Source: a bacterium
GTDB lineage: Bacteria > Calditrichota > Calditrichia > RBG-13-44-9
Direction of reading: 5' to 3'
NCBI GenBank assembly: GCA_020350205.1
Contig: CP070707.1
Location: forward strand, 935,596 to 977,602
Length of the DNA stretch: 42,007 nucleotides
Shown in pieces: positions 17,917 to 27,388 of this stretch. The position numbers were made by a program, and so were the translations under genes. The first letter of the stretch is position 1. Each line of letters opens with the position of its first letter. The notes beneath the pieces are model-generated. The model searched no databases. It was not told where the DNA came from and was given only the letters and a program-made list of their open reading frames with translations.

Positions 17917-20900
17917 TTAAAAATTAAATGAGTGTTTCAAACGAATTCGAAAATCCTGCACATTAGTTGGGTCATAGTACGTTGGCTCAAAAAGAAATCG
18001 ATCATATTCAAATTCCAGTAAAAGATTTTGAAGCAGCCGATATTCAATTCCGAAACGGTGGTTTAAGCCAAATTTAGGTTCATCATATATGGAGACCAAT
18101 TGTCCAGAATAGGTAAAGTAGATATCAGAAAACAAGTATTTACCAATTGTGATTTCTGAGCTTTGCAGCAGCAGCATAGCCGGGTCGAATGTATTTATGT
18201 ATCCGTATCTGAGATAGCTGGATTCAGGAAGAAATTTCCATCGGGGCTGCAAACCATAATAAAGGAGATTGGAAGTGATCTGCAGACTAACCCTGACATA
18301 ATCAAGTTTTAGCCCCCGTTCCATTTTTCTCTCCAAGGGTCTGACCAGCGGCCGGATTAGAAGATTTTCTGTGAGAGTAGCCCCGATATCTCCAGCTTTA
18401 CTTGAAATATTATCCACCGAATAGCCGAGATAGGCCAGTACATTCTCCTGGGTCTCACCAATGGTAGGATCACTTGAAACAAGTTTAAAACGAAAATCCT
18501 CCCACCTGCCGCGTGCTACCTCCTGCTTTGTCTCGGGATCGATCGTGTACAATACCAGGTATATATCACGCGGAAAATCAGTGGAATCCCGGGCAGTAGT
18601 CCAGGCCCGTCCATACACCTCCGGGAAAAGTTCAAATTTATTGAAAATCGCCCCAAACCGATCAACCCGGAAATTCATATCCAGATATTCCACCCGACCG
18701 CGGGTGGATTCTACACTTCCACCTACTCTGAAGGTTTCATCAGACAGGCGTCCCGTGAATTCTAATCCTTCAGAGACGTTATCGATATTCAGATCCAGAT
18801 AGACTTCTCCGATGATGGCAGGTATATCAACAAAATATCGGTTTCCGGTACCAGCTTCAACTTTCACATCCCAATTGATGTTCATCAGAAAATCCATAAC
18901 CTTGTCTTCCTCAAAGTCGGCAATTTCTTCCTCATTAACCAGGAAGGGAAAAGTGACCCTGCTCTCTGTCAGAATGACCTTACCTCGAACTTGAGGTTTA
19001 TCCACCGGTCCATAGAAATAAAATACCTCAGATTCCTCCTTGCCCTTCGCTGCAAAATATCCGATATCCCCGGGATTCATCAAACCAGGAATTGAGAGCG
19101 GTATTCCCCGTTCCTTTGTCTCAAGTACCAATGTTCCAAAATTTATTCCGATCTCTTCGAAATTCCAGGGTTCCAGATAATTATCCTGCACTTTTACACT
19201 GTCGAGATTATAAATTCTGACCTGCTGATTATCAATCTTGCCTTCAATGTTGCGAATATTCAAAAATTTAGAACCCGCCTTTAATTCAATATCAGCCTTG
19301 ATATTTGTTAAAGGGGGAATAACAGATTCAAATTCCATCCTTCCATTATATACAGTAAGCTGTCCTGCCTCTATTTTGGGATTTTCTCTGGTTCCAGAGA
19401 TCTCCAAGGAAACTTCACCCAGGCAAAGGGGATTTCTGAAATAATCGATGAATGCAGGTAATTCTGCCAGAAAATTACCCTCTGCATTCAGCTGTAATCT
19501 CATCGGTGAAAGCCTGTTGGTGGGTAAGATTCCTGATATTTCCACCAAATAATTCCGTTTATCGACATATTCCAATTTCTGAATTTTAAAATAATGATCA
19601 TTAATCTTGAACAGGCTTGCTGATGGTGGGATAGAATCTTCAAACGCCAGATTAAGTCTGGAAAAAGAACGATTTTTTAACAATCCTTCCTGCATGAAGA
19701 CCGTACCGGCTATATATGGACGTACTGAGGATCCTTTAATATCCAACTTGTAATTCATGTCGCCCTGGACTAGGGTGGAGTCTCTGAAGATTGTGGAGGC
19801 AATAAAATTGCTCTCAATGGCCTCACCCCTGAAAGTGGCGAGTAAATCATCATGAATAATATCCCATTGGAACTGAGCATCGATAATGGGATGATTATTG
19901 TAGGCAAATATCGCTTTTCCGAATTTAAGGCTATCTGTGTTATAGCGACCCTGAAGAGTTGCAGAATAATAACCATTTTTGTTAATGATAAAGTCTTCCC
20001 CTTGGATATTGAAATCAATCTGGGGTTTACTGGAAGTCCCTGAAAATTGGAGGTCCCCAAATAAATATCCTTCCTCAATCGCACGAGCTGCGCCCGCTAA
20101 TCTACCGAGATAATCATCAATGTGGATTTTTAGCAGATCAAATCTACCCTGCATGGGTGCATTTTCCCCATAGGCGATTGTCAGATCCCCTTCGGCAAGA
20201 TCCGGCACTGTCAGTTTTAAAAATATGTTTTTATCATTTGATTCCAGTAAAAGATTTCCTTCTAATGGGTTAGGTTGACTTTGCAGGGAAAAATGTCCTT
20301 TAAATTTTCGGTTTGATTCGATCAGATTTATAGCATTACCTGCAAATGTAAAAATAGATTCTTGGGTCTGACGATTGCTGAAATTAAGTTTCACAGTGGG
20401 GAAGTTTACGGGTCCGGAAAGAAGAAAGTCACCTTGAAAGTTTCTGTTAATCCAGGAAAAGGTGCTAAAAGTGCTGAGTGAATCAAATGGAATATTTTTC
20501 ACCTCCAGGATTTCGAAGGTAGGATTTTCCCACAGGTTAGAGACTTTTGATGAGATGAGAAGGCCCCGGGGAAATGACTGATAATTACTTATTGAAATAT
20601 GATCCTCAATCAGTTCAAATGTTGCATCGGTTTGCATTATGACACTTGAATCAGATTCAAACAGACCCCGGATGTTACCCCTGAATGTCAGGGTGGGAAA
20701 ATCGCCATCAACCGTCGTAAAATATTTCATATTGGTATTGTTCAGGCGGTCAAGGATCGGAATGTCATTCGCTCCGATGGGTCTCTTACTGGCAAGAGTC
20801 AGATCAAGCTTCATCTTGTCAAAATTAATTTTTCCGGTTCCCTTATGTCTCATTCCGACAGCTTCAGTTTCAATGTCTTTAAATTCCCAGATTTTATCGG

Positions 20901-22071
20901 TGTATATGAATTCCAGGTTGGCGCGATAGAATGGAACAATGGCATAGTAGAGTTTAGAAGAATATACATTACCACTGATATAAACTTGTGACGGGGGACC
21001 ATTAATCTCAACATGGCCCTGCAGTTGTCCCTTGTTCATTAATTCCAGGATAGGAACCGATATCTTTAAATTTTTAGCGGAATAAGCGTCAAAATTAATT
21101 GAAAAGTTAAGTTCCGGCTTAAATATGGAGCCCAAATTTCCAGACAGGGTGAAATTTCCATCTTCAACCCGTCCTGAAACGGGCGAAAGTAGCATTTGAT
21201 GTTTCTGGAAGGTTAGATTGAATGGATCGGTATGCAAATTCTGGTCAAATAGCAATCCACGCATATTTTCAACCCGGATTTTTCCGCTAAGATTAAAATC
21301 ATTTATCAGAAAAGTTTCGGAGGTTAATCTGACCTTGCCAGCCGCATCTGCTTCTTTTAAAGCGAAACTGTAACCGTTTAGGAACGGGATACTTTCTTTA
21401 AGATAACTGCTTTGAACATCTGCCAGGATATCCAGATTTTCTTCGTATAGATTGATATCTCCCGTTAAATGCAAATCTGCAGAGTTCGATTCGAATAATT
21501 TACCCTGTAAATGTAAACTGATAGAATCTGCTGTTTTAATAACTAAAAATCCATTCAAATCGGCTATCAACTTGGTGGTGCCTTCATGGGTTTTACCCCA
21601 GTGTATTTGCCCGTTTTCGATTAAGATACGGTCAATTTCTGCAAGTTTTTTAAATCCTGATAAAATCTCTGAGAGTTGAAGTCCCGGTTTGTCTGTGTTC
21701 AGGGAAGTATCTTTTTTTTCAATTATAAATAAAAATTGAGGATTTTTAAAAGTGACCGATTCAATTACGCGAAGGGGATCAAAATTATTATATATGAGCT
21801 TATGAATACTATAACCTATTTGTATTTCTTCCAGGTTTAATACAAATCGATCTCCCGGAATTCCGATTGATATGTCTGTAAAAGACATATATCCGAATCC
21901 CAGTGAGAAATCATTCAGAGCAAAAGAATCACCTAGATATGGACGAAGGCGCTGCTGTACAGTAAGACTTATTTCCGCACGCACCGGGGTAAATCGCCAT
22001 ACCAGGTTAATGGACAAGATTGCTGTAAAAAGAATGATAAAGAAGTAAAAAACCCAGGGATTTCTTCTCAT
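17917..22071 (-). CDS. TamB-like translocation/assembly module protein
   Basis: The 1,384-residue protein has a single N-terminal membrane anchor (PWVFYFFIILFTAILSINLVW). A very long beta-rich region of repeating strands, typical of the TamB/AsmA-like lipid-transfer group, runs from there to the end. The C-terminal 300 residues match the TamB domain (formerly DUF490), for example VEYLDMNFRVDRFGAIF and QENVLAYLGYSVDN. TamB-like proteins bridge the inner and outer membranes with a hydrophobic groove that probably carries phospholipid, and they work with BamA-family barrels. Being directly upstream of bamA (51-base gap) fits that role. In lineages without TamA, BamA itself is thought to be the partner. 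It is the first gene of the cluster. Confidence 0.88.
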   Translation of the reverse strand: MRRNPWVFYFFIILFTAILSINLVWRFTPVRAEISLTVQQRLRPYLGDSFALNDFSLGFGYMSFTDISIGIPGDRFVLNLEEIQIGYSIHKLIYNNFDPLRVIESVTFKNPQFLFIIEKKDTSLNTDKPGLQLSEILSGFKKLAEIDRILIENGQIHWGKTHEGTTKLIADLNGFLVIKTADSISLHLQGKLFESNSADLHLTGDINLYEENLDILADVQSSYLKESIPFLNGYSFALKEADAAGKVRLTSETFLINDFNLSGKIRVENMRGLLFDQNLHTDPFNLTFQKHQMLLSPVSGRVEDGNFTLSGNLGSIFKPELNFSINFDAYSAKNLKISVPILELMNKGQLQGHVEINGPPSQVYISGNVYSSKLYYAIVPFYRANLEFIYTDKIWEFKDIETEAVGMRHKGTGKINFDKMKLDLTLASKRPIGANDIPILDRLNNTNMKYFTTVDGDFPTLTFRGNIRGLFESDSSVIMQTDATFELIEDHISISNYQSFPRGLLISSKVSNLWENPTFEILEVKNIPFDSLSTFSTFSWINRNFQGDFLLSGPVNFPTVKLNFSNRQTQESIFTFAGNAINLIESNRKFKGHFSLQSQPNPLEGNLLLESNDKNIFLKLTVPDLAEGDLTIAYGENAPMQGRFDLLKIHIDDYLGRLAGAARAIEEGYLFGDLQFSGTSSKPQIDFNIQGEDFIINKNGYYSATLQGRYNTDSLKFGKAIFAYNNHPIIDAQFQWDIIHDDLLATFRGEAIESNFIASTIFRDSTLVQGDMNYKLDIKGSSVRPYIAGTVFMQEGLLKNRSFSRLNLAFEDSIPPSASLFKINDHYFKIQKLEYVDKRNYLVEISGILPTNRLSPMRLQLNAEGNFLAELPAFIDYFRNPLCLGEVSLEISGTRENPKIEAGQLTVYNGRMEFESVIPPLTNIKADIELKAGSKFLNIRNIEGKIDNQQVRIYNLDSVKVQDNYLEPWNFEEIGINFGTLVLETKERGIPLSIPGLMNPGDIGYFAAKGKEESEVFYFYGPVDKPQVRGKVILTESRVTFPFLVNEEEIADFEEDKVMDFLMNINWDVKVEAGTGNRYFVDIPAIIGEVYLDLNIDNVSEGLEFTGRLSDETFRVGGSVESTRGRVEYLDMNFRVDRFGAIFNKFELFPEVYGRAWTTARDSTDFPRDIYLVLYTIDPETKQEVARGRWEDFRFKLVSSDPTIGETQENVLAYLGYSVDNISSKAGDIGATLTENLLIRPLVRPLERKMERGLKLDYVRVSLQITSNLLYYGLQPRWKFLPESSYLRYGYINTFDPAMLLLQSSEITIGKYLFSDIYFTYSGQLVSIYDEPKFGLNHRFGIEYRLLQNLLLEFEYDRFLFEPTYYDPTNVQDFRIRLKHSFNF

Positions 22072-22721
22072 ATTTTTTCATCAGTCCGAACTATAATCGT
22101 CCAACCATCATCGATATTGTACTCTTTAATCGCAAAAACCAAAGATTTCGTTCCCGTCTTTTAAATATTATCGGACAATTTGGATGTTCAAGAAATTTCT
22201 AATGTATAAAATGTAAGAAATAAATATAAATTTTTCAAAATATATCATAAATATGCACTATGTTTACAGTTTCAGAAAATATCCTGCCCACCATAATATT
22301 CTCAACCTCTTCACAATCAGTCGCGAAACTTGACATCGTGATCCTGGCAGCAGTTGTCAGATACCTAAAATTTAAATTATTACCTTTCTCGGTTTAACCC
22401 CAATAATCATTCACCTGTAAATTTTTGGAAGTTGTAAGTCTGTAGATTTTGGTGAAAAAATATTTATAGATCGTAAAATGATATTGTCTAAAAATAATCT
22501 TGAGGTGTCGAAAAAGAGAACACTTATTATAAAATAAAGTGCGTCCAAAAAACTTTGATACCCAATTCTATTTTCTTTAACTATAATAAACACAGCATGT
22601 TAGAATAATCCCCATAATTTACTCTCCGCCTTTTTATTTGTGGCATATAAGTTGCGTTTCTTATTACTGCCTTTGTAAAAAAGTACTTATCACCTGTTTA
22701 AACGGAATTGAACGATTTCCT
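22072..22721. other. long AT-rich divergent intergenic region
   Basis: This stretch of about 650 bases separates tamB (minus) from the FlhG-like gene (plus) and must contain the promoters of both. Apart from the sigma-54-like site at 22641 I find no RNA gene, repeat or convincing open frame. The rich A/T tracts around 22200-22260 and 22440-22500 could be upstream activator or IHF-type binding regions, which would suit a sigma-54 promoter. Confidence 0.5.
22641..22656 (+). promoter_or_regulatory. sigma-54 (-24/-12) type promoter
   Basis: The sequence TGGCATATAAGTTGCG matches the sigma-54 consensus TGGCACG-N4-TTGCW. GG at 22642-22643 and GC at 22654-22655 are separated by exactly ten bases, as the factor requires, and the TGGCA and TTGC halves are intact. 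It sits about 66 bases before the ATG of the FlhG-like gene, leaving room for a leader of around 55 bases. Sigma-54 control is common for flagellar and surface-related regulons. No bEBP gene is in the window. Confidence 0.55.
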
Positions 22722-23780
22722 ATGATACGAATCTTAAAATTGCAATATCTGATGGTATGGCTAATGCTGATAATTTTTACACAGCTGTCCGCTTCTCAGT
22801 CACTTTTCCACAAAGGCGATCTAATTCATCATTCATCTGCGATGGGGAAACAGGAAGTTTCTTTATCGAAGCTGGTCATGGCAGATGTGAACGTGAATGA
22901 AATTAAATATCAAGGGAGTGAAGAATTGATCATGAAAGATCAGCTAAAATTTAAATCGGTTGGGACAAAAAGATATAGAGAATCTTTCTTTCTGTCTCCG
23001 AAACAGACTGCGAAGAAATTTTTAGTATTGAGCGGTCATACCGGGGTGGGAAAAAGTGTTTTGGCAATTTCTCTCGCCAATATCCTAAGTCAGGATAATG
23101 GGCGGGTCATTCTAGTGAACCTGAGTCGGTATAATGCATCGGTGAAATCCTGGCTTGAGAAAGTTGCTCTAGATAATGATAGACCGATGAAACAGCCGTC
23201 TGAATCTCAAATGATGAATGCGAACATTGTGTCACTCTCCACCACCCTGGACTATCTAGACTATAAAGAAGACGCTGCAGGGAAATTTTATGATATTGAA
23301 AATACCATCGAATATTACCGGGCAATATTCAAACCGTTCACCTCTGAATATGATTATATAATTTTTGACACCCAAACAGGTTTGAATGAATTAAACCTCG
23401 CTCTTCTCCGGGATTCTGATAAAACGATTCTGGTCAGTACGCCGGATGTATCATCAATATCGGATGTCTATTCCCTCATAAAAACTTCCTCCTCTTTTAC
23501 AACAAAGGCAAAATTTTATTTAGTTATTAATCAGGTTATAGAACAGAAATCTTCCATCGAGGCACACAGAAAACTGAATTTCGCATTACGTCAATTCCTA
23601 AACAGTGAGATTGAATTATTGGGTCTCATTCCTGCAGATGATATTCTTAAAAATAGTGCTCTACAATATCAAATTTTCCAGAATCACCCAGAGAAATTTC
23701 CGGCACTCACAAAGATGAAAAGAATTGCCCAGTCTCTTTTAAGTGAGCCCCGCAATCATGCGGTACAGAACATGGTTTAA
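22722..23780 (+). CDS. FlhG/MinD-like ATPase with altered nucleotide site and N-terminal hydrophobic segment
   Basis: The domain from about residue 98 matches FlhG (FleN/YlxH), the MinD-like ATPase that sets flagellar number and position. It reads LVLSGHTGVGKSVLAISLAN, then YDYIIFDTQTGLNELNLALL, then VSTPDVSSISDVYSLIKTS, and ends with the FlhG-like tail (LLGLIPADDILKNSALQYQ). Two family hallmarks are changed. The signature lysine of the deviant Walker A is His106, though Lys111 and Ser112 remain. The Asp-x-Asp of the switch region is Asn133 and Ser135. The first 97 residues are not FlhG-like and begin with a signal-peptide-like or anchor segment (LMVWLMLIIFTQLSASQ). I chose ATG 22722 because the extension to TTG 22638 would overlap the promoter. 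An internal start would remove the hydrophobic part. Confidence 0.75.
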   Translation: MIRILKLQYLMVWLMLIIFTQLSASQSLFHKGDLIHHSSAMGKQEVSLSKLVMADVNVNEIKYQGSEELIMKDQLKFKSVGTKRYRESFFLSPKQTAKKFLVLSGHTGVGKSVLAISLANILSQDNGRVILVNLSRYNASVKSWLEKVALDNDRPMKQPSESQMMNANIVSLSTTLDYLDYKEDAAGKFYDIENTIEYYRAIFKPFTSEYDYIIFDTQTGLNELNLALLRDSDKTILVSTPDVSSISDVYSLIKTSSSFTTKAKFYLVINQVIEQKSSIEAHRKLNFALRQFLNSEIELLGLIPADDILKNSALQYQIFQNHPEKFPALTKMKRIAQSLLSEPRNHAVQNMV

Positions 23781-23833
23781 GCTAGGATTCATGACCTTTT
23801 TATGCAATAAAATGAATTATTGGAGATAAAAGA

Positions 23834-24625
23834 ATGAAAGAAAATAAATCACGGAGGCCAGAAATGAATACGAAGCGACAGGTGGAGCCTTTATGGCAAG
23901 ATTATTACGCGGATAGAGATCCGGAAGTACGAAACCGATTGATGCATAAATACCTGGGTGTCGTTCATTATGTTGTCAGTAAACTGTTTAAGGCGATTCC
24001 GAGTTATGTAGAACGGGATGATCTGGTAAATATTGGGGTAATCGGACTTGGAGAGGCATTGGATCGATATAATCCGTATTTTGGGATAAAGTTTGAGACA
24101 TATGCTATTCCCAGAGTAAAAGGGGCAATCATCGATGAACTTCGTAAACAGGATTGGATACCACGTTCCTTAAGGTCGAAATCGAATATGATCCGCCGGG
24201 TAGTGGAAGATTTGGAACAGGTGTACCGGGGTGATGTGCCTGCACAGGAAGTGGCTCAACATCTGGGCATCTCATTTGATGAATATCAACATTGGCAATC
24301 TCAGGTTAATAGAACAAACGTGGTTTCACTCGATAAACCCAATCAAAATTATGATGAGCATAATTTATATGATGTGGTAGAAGATGAAAATTCTACCAAT
24401 GCCCTGGAGTGCATCGAAGACGAGGAGATGAAAAAAATCCTGGTTAAAGTTATTAAGAAACTTCCGGAAAAAGCCCGACTGGCCATAACATTGTATTATT
24501 TTGAACATTTGACTTTTAAAGAAATAGGAAAAATCCTAAATGTTTCTGAGTCACGAATCTCTCAGATTCATAGTGAGACCACGGAACGAATGAAAAAAAT
24601 GATAAAACAGGAATTAAGTGCCTAA
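23834..24625 (+). CDS. FliA/WhiG-type RNA polymerase sigma factor (sigma-28 family)
   Basis: The 263-residue protein has the sigma-70 family regions in order. Region 2 (residues about 30-100) has DDLVNIGVIGLGEALDRYNP and FETYAIPRVKGAIIDELRKQDW, a FliA-like block. Region 3 reads IPRSLRSKSNMIRRVVEDLE. Region 4 has the helix-turn-helix FKEIGKILNVSESRISQIHS. This domain set without region 1.1 is typical of FliA/SigD/WhiG. FliA normally turns on late flagellar and chemotaxis genes and is often encoded next to flhG, as here. No FlgM anti-sigma gene is visible, and no FliA-type promoter was found in this window. GGAG lies eight bases before the ATG. Its regulon is probably not flagellar unless flagellar genes lie elsewhere. 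Confidence 0.9.
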   Translation: MKENKSRRPEMNTKRQVEPLWQDYYADRDPEVRNRLMHKYLGVVHYVVSKLFKAIPSYVERDDLVNIGVIGLGEALDRYNPYFGIKFETYAIPRVKGAIIDELRKQDWIPRSLRSKSNMIRRVVEDLEQVYRGDVPAQEVAQHLGISFDEYQHWQSQVNRTNVVSLDKPNQNYDEHNLYDVVEDENSTNALECIEDEEMKKILVKVIKKLPEKARLAITLYYFEHLTFKEIGKILNVSESRISQIHSETTERMKKMIKQELSA

Positions 24626-24680
24626 GGGGAGATGATCTAACTCAATATCAATGGAATAATTTGTCAAGGATGAATAATTC

Positions 24681-25559
24681 ATGAATCAAGGAAATTGGAA
24701 TCTTGAAACCGTGCATGGGGAAATATTCCGTCTGGAAAAATTATCATGTTCCCCTTTAATAGCTGCACAGCTCATGAAATTCCTGGAGAAACCTAATCCT
24801 TCTACAACCGATTTGGTTGAGTGGATATCATTGGATCAAATTCTCACCGCCAGAATTCTAAAATTAGCCAATTCACGCAATTATGGTTTCAGCAAGCATA
24901 TCTCAACCCTCAATCTGGCAATTATCACAATTGGACTGCAACCCCTGAAAGATCTGCTGAGGAGCATCACTGTAATTGACCAGTTTTCTGATACGGTAGT
25001 AATGAACCGGAAAGAAAATCGGGAAATTTTTTCGCACAGTATCTGCGTGGCAGAGGGTGCTCGCCGTTTGGCCGCTTTAGTAGATTATCAGACATCCGGC
25101 GAAGCTTATATTGCAGGTCTATTGCATGATATAGGTAGACAAATTTTAACTCAGATGTATCCAGAAGATTATCGTCTTGCCTGCCGCCATTCACAAAATC
25201 AGAGCATCCCGGCCTGTGAAGCAGAAAAACACATATTGGACTGTGACCATGGACAGGTAGGAGGCTGGCTGGCACGTTCCTGGAATTTTCCCGATAACCT
25301 GATAGATACTATTGAAAATCATCACCAACCGCAAAACAGCAGCTGTGATAAAAAACTGACTTATCTGGTTCACCTTGCCAATTTGATTTGCCATTCAATG
25401 GATCGTCCGGATGACGATCTCGCAATCCCAAATCATTCCGATCTGGAATCAGAGATACTGGAGAAGTTTAAAAAGCATTTTTTGGTAAACGGAAGAAGCT
25501 TACAAGATTTTCAGCAGCTCTTTGAAATTAAAAACAGGAAATATTCAATCGCTTCATAG
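24681..25559 (+). CDS. HDOD-domain signalling protein
   Basis: The first 200 residues form an HDOD domain (LSCSPLIAAQLMKFLEKPNPST, with DLVEWISLDQILTARILKLANS), a helical signalling module related to HD-GYP. Unlike many HDOD proteins it keeps HD-type motifs: AGLLHDIGR, a His in KHILDCDHGQVGGWLARSWN, and ENHH. Some metal binding is therefore possible. HDOD proteins act in two-component and motility pathways, usually without enzyme activity. It follows the sigma factor by 55 bases and precedes a histidine kinase, so it may be one step of a common pathway. A ribosome site AAGGA is present but 11 bases from the ATG. Confidence 0.85.
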   Translation: MNQGNWNLETVHGEIFRLEKLSCSPLIAAQLMKFLEKPNPSTTDLVEWISLDQILTARILKLANSRNYGFSKHISTLNLAIITIGLQPLKDLLRSITVIDQFSDTVVMNRKENREIFSHSICVAEGARRLAALVDYQTSGEAYIAGLLHDIGRQILTQMYPEDYRLACRHSQNQSIPACEAEKHILDCDHGQVGGWLARSWNFPDNLIDTIENHHQPQNSSCDKKLTYLVHLANLICHSMDRPDDDLAIPNHSDLESEILEKFKKHFLVNGRSLQDFQQLFEIKNRKYSIAS

Positions 25560-25599
25560 TCAGGTTTACAGGCCTGATTCAAATCATAGGAGTAGCTCG

Positions 25600-27021
25600 A
25601 TGCAAGTGGAGTTTCAGGATAATCTGGATATTGAAGAAATATTCGATACCTTTAAAGAGCCGGATGCAAAAGTACCGCGGATTGATGTCATAATTGAAAA
25701 TTACCTTTCGGTGGTGAGTCAACTGAAAAAAGACCTGAGTACCTTAAAAGATGACCTCACGCAACATCGTAAAAGCGATACTGGTTTTACTGATTCGCTG
25801 GCAGAATATTTACGGGTTCAGAGTCTATCATCCATCATTACCCAACATCTGGAATTGTCTGAAATCTGGGAGAAACTGGAGGGGTTTAGTCAGACAGTAG
25901 TACCCCTTTTACGCAGCGAGATATTCCTTTGGGAGGATGATAAATATGAAGGGATCAGCCAAAAAAATTCCCCTGATTTCAAACTTATTGTGAACTGTGC
26001 GCACGAGGAAGGGATTATTAAATGGTTGTATGAGCAAAAACATCCAGTCGTGGTGCCGCTTTCGGATTTTATGATTTATGATAAATTGAGAAAGAAAAAA
26101 GGCAATGTCATCATTATTCCGTTATTAGATAATGATCAGGGTATAGGGGTATTTATCGTTCTGGTTGAAAAGAATAAATCTTCTTTCAGTATCCGGGATT
26201 TGGAGTACTTAAATGTACTGGCGCAACAGGCAGCTTTAGCTATCATATTTAAGCGAATGAATAATGGTATCGATACCAAGCAGAAATTACTAGGGCAGAT
26301 GCAAACTCGTTTCATGAAACTGCTACGTCTCGCTACGGTGGGAGAGCTTGCCGGCGGCATTGCACATGAAATTAATAACCCGCTACAAATTATTATGGGT
26401 AATGTTCAAATGGCGAGAATGGGGCACAAATTGGAGGAGAGTCTGGGAATTATTGAAAAACAATCTGTACGAATCGCAAATATTGTTAGAGGATTATTAA
26501 ACATGGCACGCCAAGATCAAGAATCATTCTCTGAATTTTTGGAAATTAATCCTTTGATTGTTAATACGGTGAATCTGATTCGCGGACAAATGGAGAAACG
26601 GGAAATTCAGGTTGAATTAGATCTGAAAAATAAAATCCCGGCCATTCAGGGAAACTCGATTTATTTTCAACAGATTTTATTAAATTTTCTGCTTCATGCA
26701 AAAATGCAAATTAACCATAATGGATCCATTGCTATCACGACACGGGTTGAGGATGATGAATGGATCGTTCTGGAAATAAGTGATTCTGGTGTGCCAATGC
26801 CCAGCGAATATATTGAAAAAGTGATTGATCCGTTTTCAGAACTAGAGAATTCACAGGAATTAAATCTGGGATTAACTGTCAGTGTTCAAATGGTACAGGA
26901 AATTGGGGGCGAGGTCGAGTTTCAACCCCAGAAGAAAACGGGAAATAGAATCATCATTAAAATTCCGATTGGTTCTTTCGATTCGAAACATATTCAGGAT
27001 GAGGTTGTTTCTACAGGATGA
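25600..27021 (+). CDS. GAF-domain sensor histidine kinase with degenerate ATP-binding motifs
   Basis: The start is ATG 25600 because AGGAG lies seven bases upstream; the frame extends upstream without a ribosome site. No membrane helix is seen, so it is probably cytoplasmic. The 473 residues have an N-terminal coiled stretch, a GAF domain (about 75-215), then a dimerisation box with the phosphoacceptor His256 in AGGIAHEINNPLQI. The catalytic domain is unusual. The N-box reads LLNFLLHAKMQ, with His366 where Asn is expected, the G1 box is DSGVPM and not DxGxG, and G2 is LNLGLTVS. ATP binding may be lost or altered. The receiver kinase further downstream shows similar changes. Confidence 0.82.
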   Translation: MQVEFQDNLDIEEIFDTFKEPDAKVPRIDVIIENYLSVVSQLKKDLSTLKDDLTQHRKSDTGFTDSLAEYLRVQSLSSIITQHLELSEIWEKLEGFSQTVVPLLRSEIFLWEDDKYEGISQKNSPDFKLIVNCAHEEGIIKWLYEQKHPVVVPLSDFMIYDKLRKKKGNVIIIPLLDNDQGIGVFIVLVEKNKSSFSIRDLEYLNVLAQQAALAIIFKRMNNGIDTKQKLLGQMQTRFMKLLRLATVGELAGGIAHEINNPLQIIMGNVQMARMGHKLEESLGIIEKQSVRIANIVRGLLNMARQDQESFSEFLEINPLIVNTVNLIRGQMEKREIQVELDLKNKIPAIQGNSIYFQQILLNFLLHAKMQINHNGSIAITTRVEDDEWIVLEISDSGVPMPSEYIEKVIDPFSELENSQELNLGLTVSVQMVQEIGGEVEFQPQKKTGNRIIIKIPIGSFDSKHIQDEVVSTG

Positions 27022-27388
27022 ATTTCGGAAGTCAATATGATTTTATCCTCTTGGGGATGAAAGTTTAAATGGTGAGATTTTATCCGCGCTTTGTGATATT
27101 TTGTTTCATGCCTGTCTTAATTTGTAATTCAATTTTTATGTGGGAATCCACCCTGGTTTTTTATTAAATTTCCAGCGTCCGGATAGATGTCAGAAGGGAA
27201 CGACTCTTTTTAGGAAAATCTGCAGCAGAATTGTTTTTTCAGGTAAAGTCAATTCGAATTCTGTTCGATTTTAGATAATTACGCTTTCGTTTTATTAGAT
27301 CATTTGATTACCTTTAAAATAAAAGATCATTAACAGGAATCAATTTTGATAGATCTGAAAAGTTTTATCAAAATCATCATGATAAACT
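27022..27388. other. intergenic region with an inverted repeat before the receiver kinase
   Basis: There is no gene in this gap between two plus-strand genes. An inverted repeat TTTTGATA (27344-27351) and TATCAAAA (27366-27373), spaced by 14 bases, lies 15 bases before the ATG at 27389 and could be an operator. A partly overlapping TTATCA/TGATAA pair continues to the start. No terminator or RNA gene is evident. Confidence 0.45.

Noticed and set aside
25268..25285. TGGCACG string resembling a sigma-54 -24 element
   Set aside because: It lies inside the HDOD coding sequence and lacks the GC at -12.
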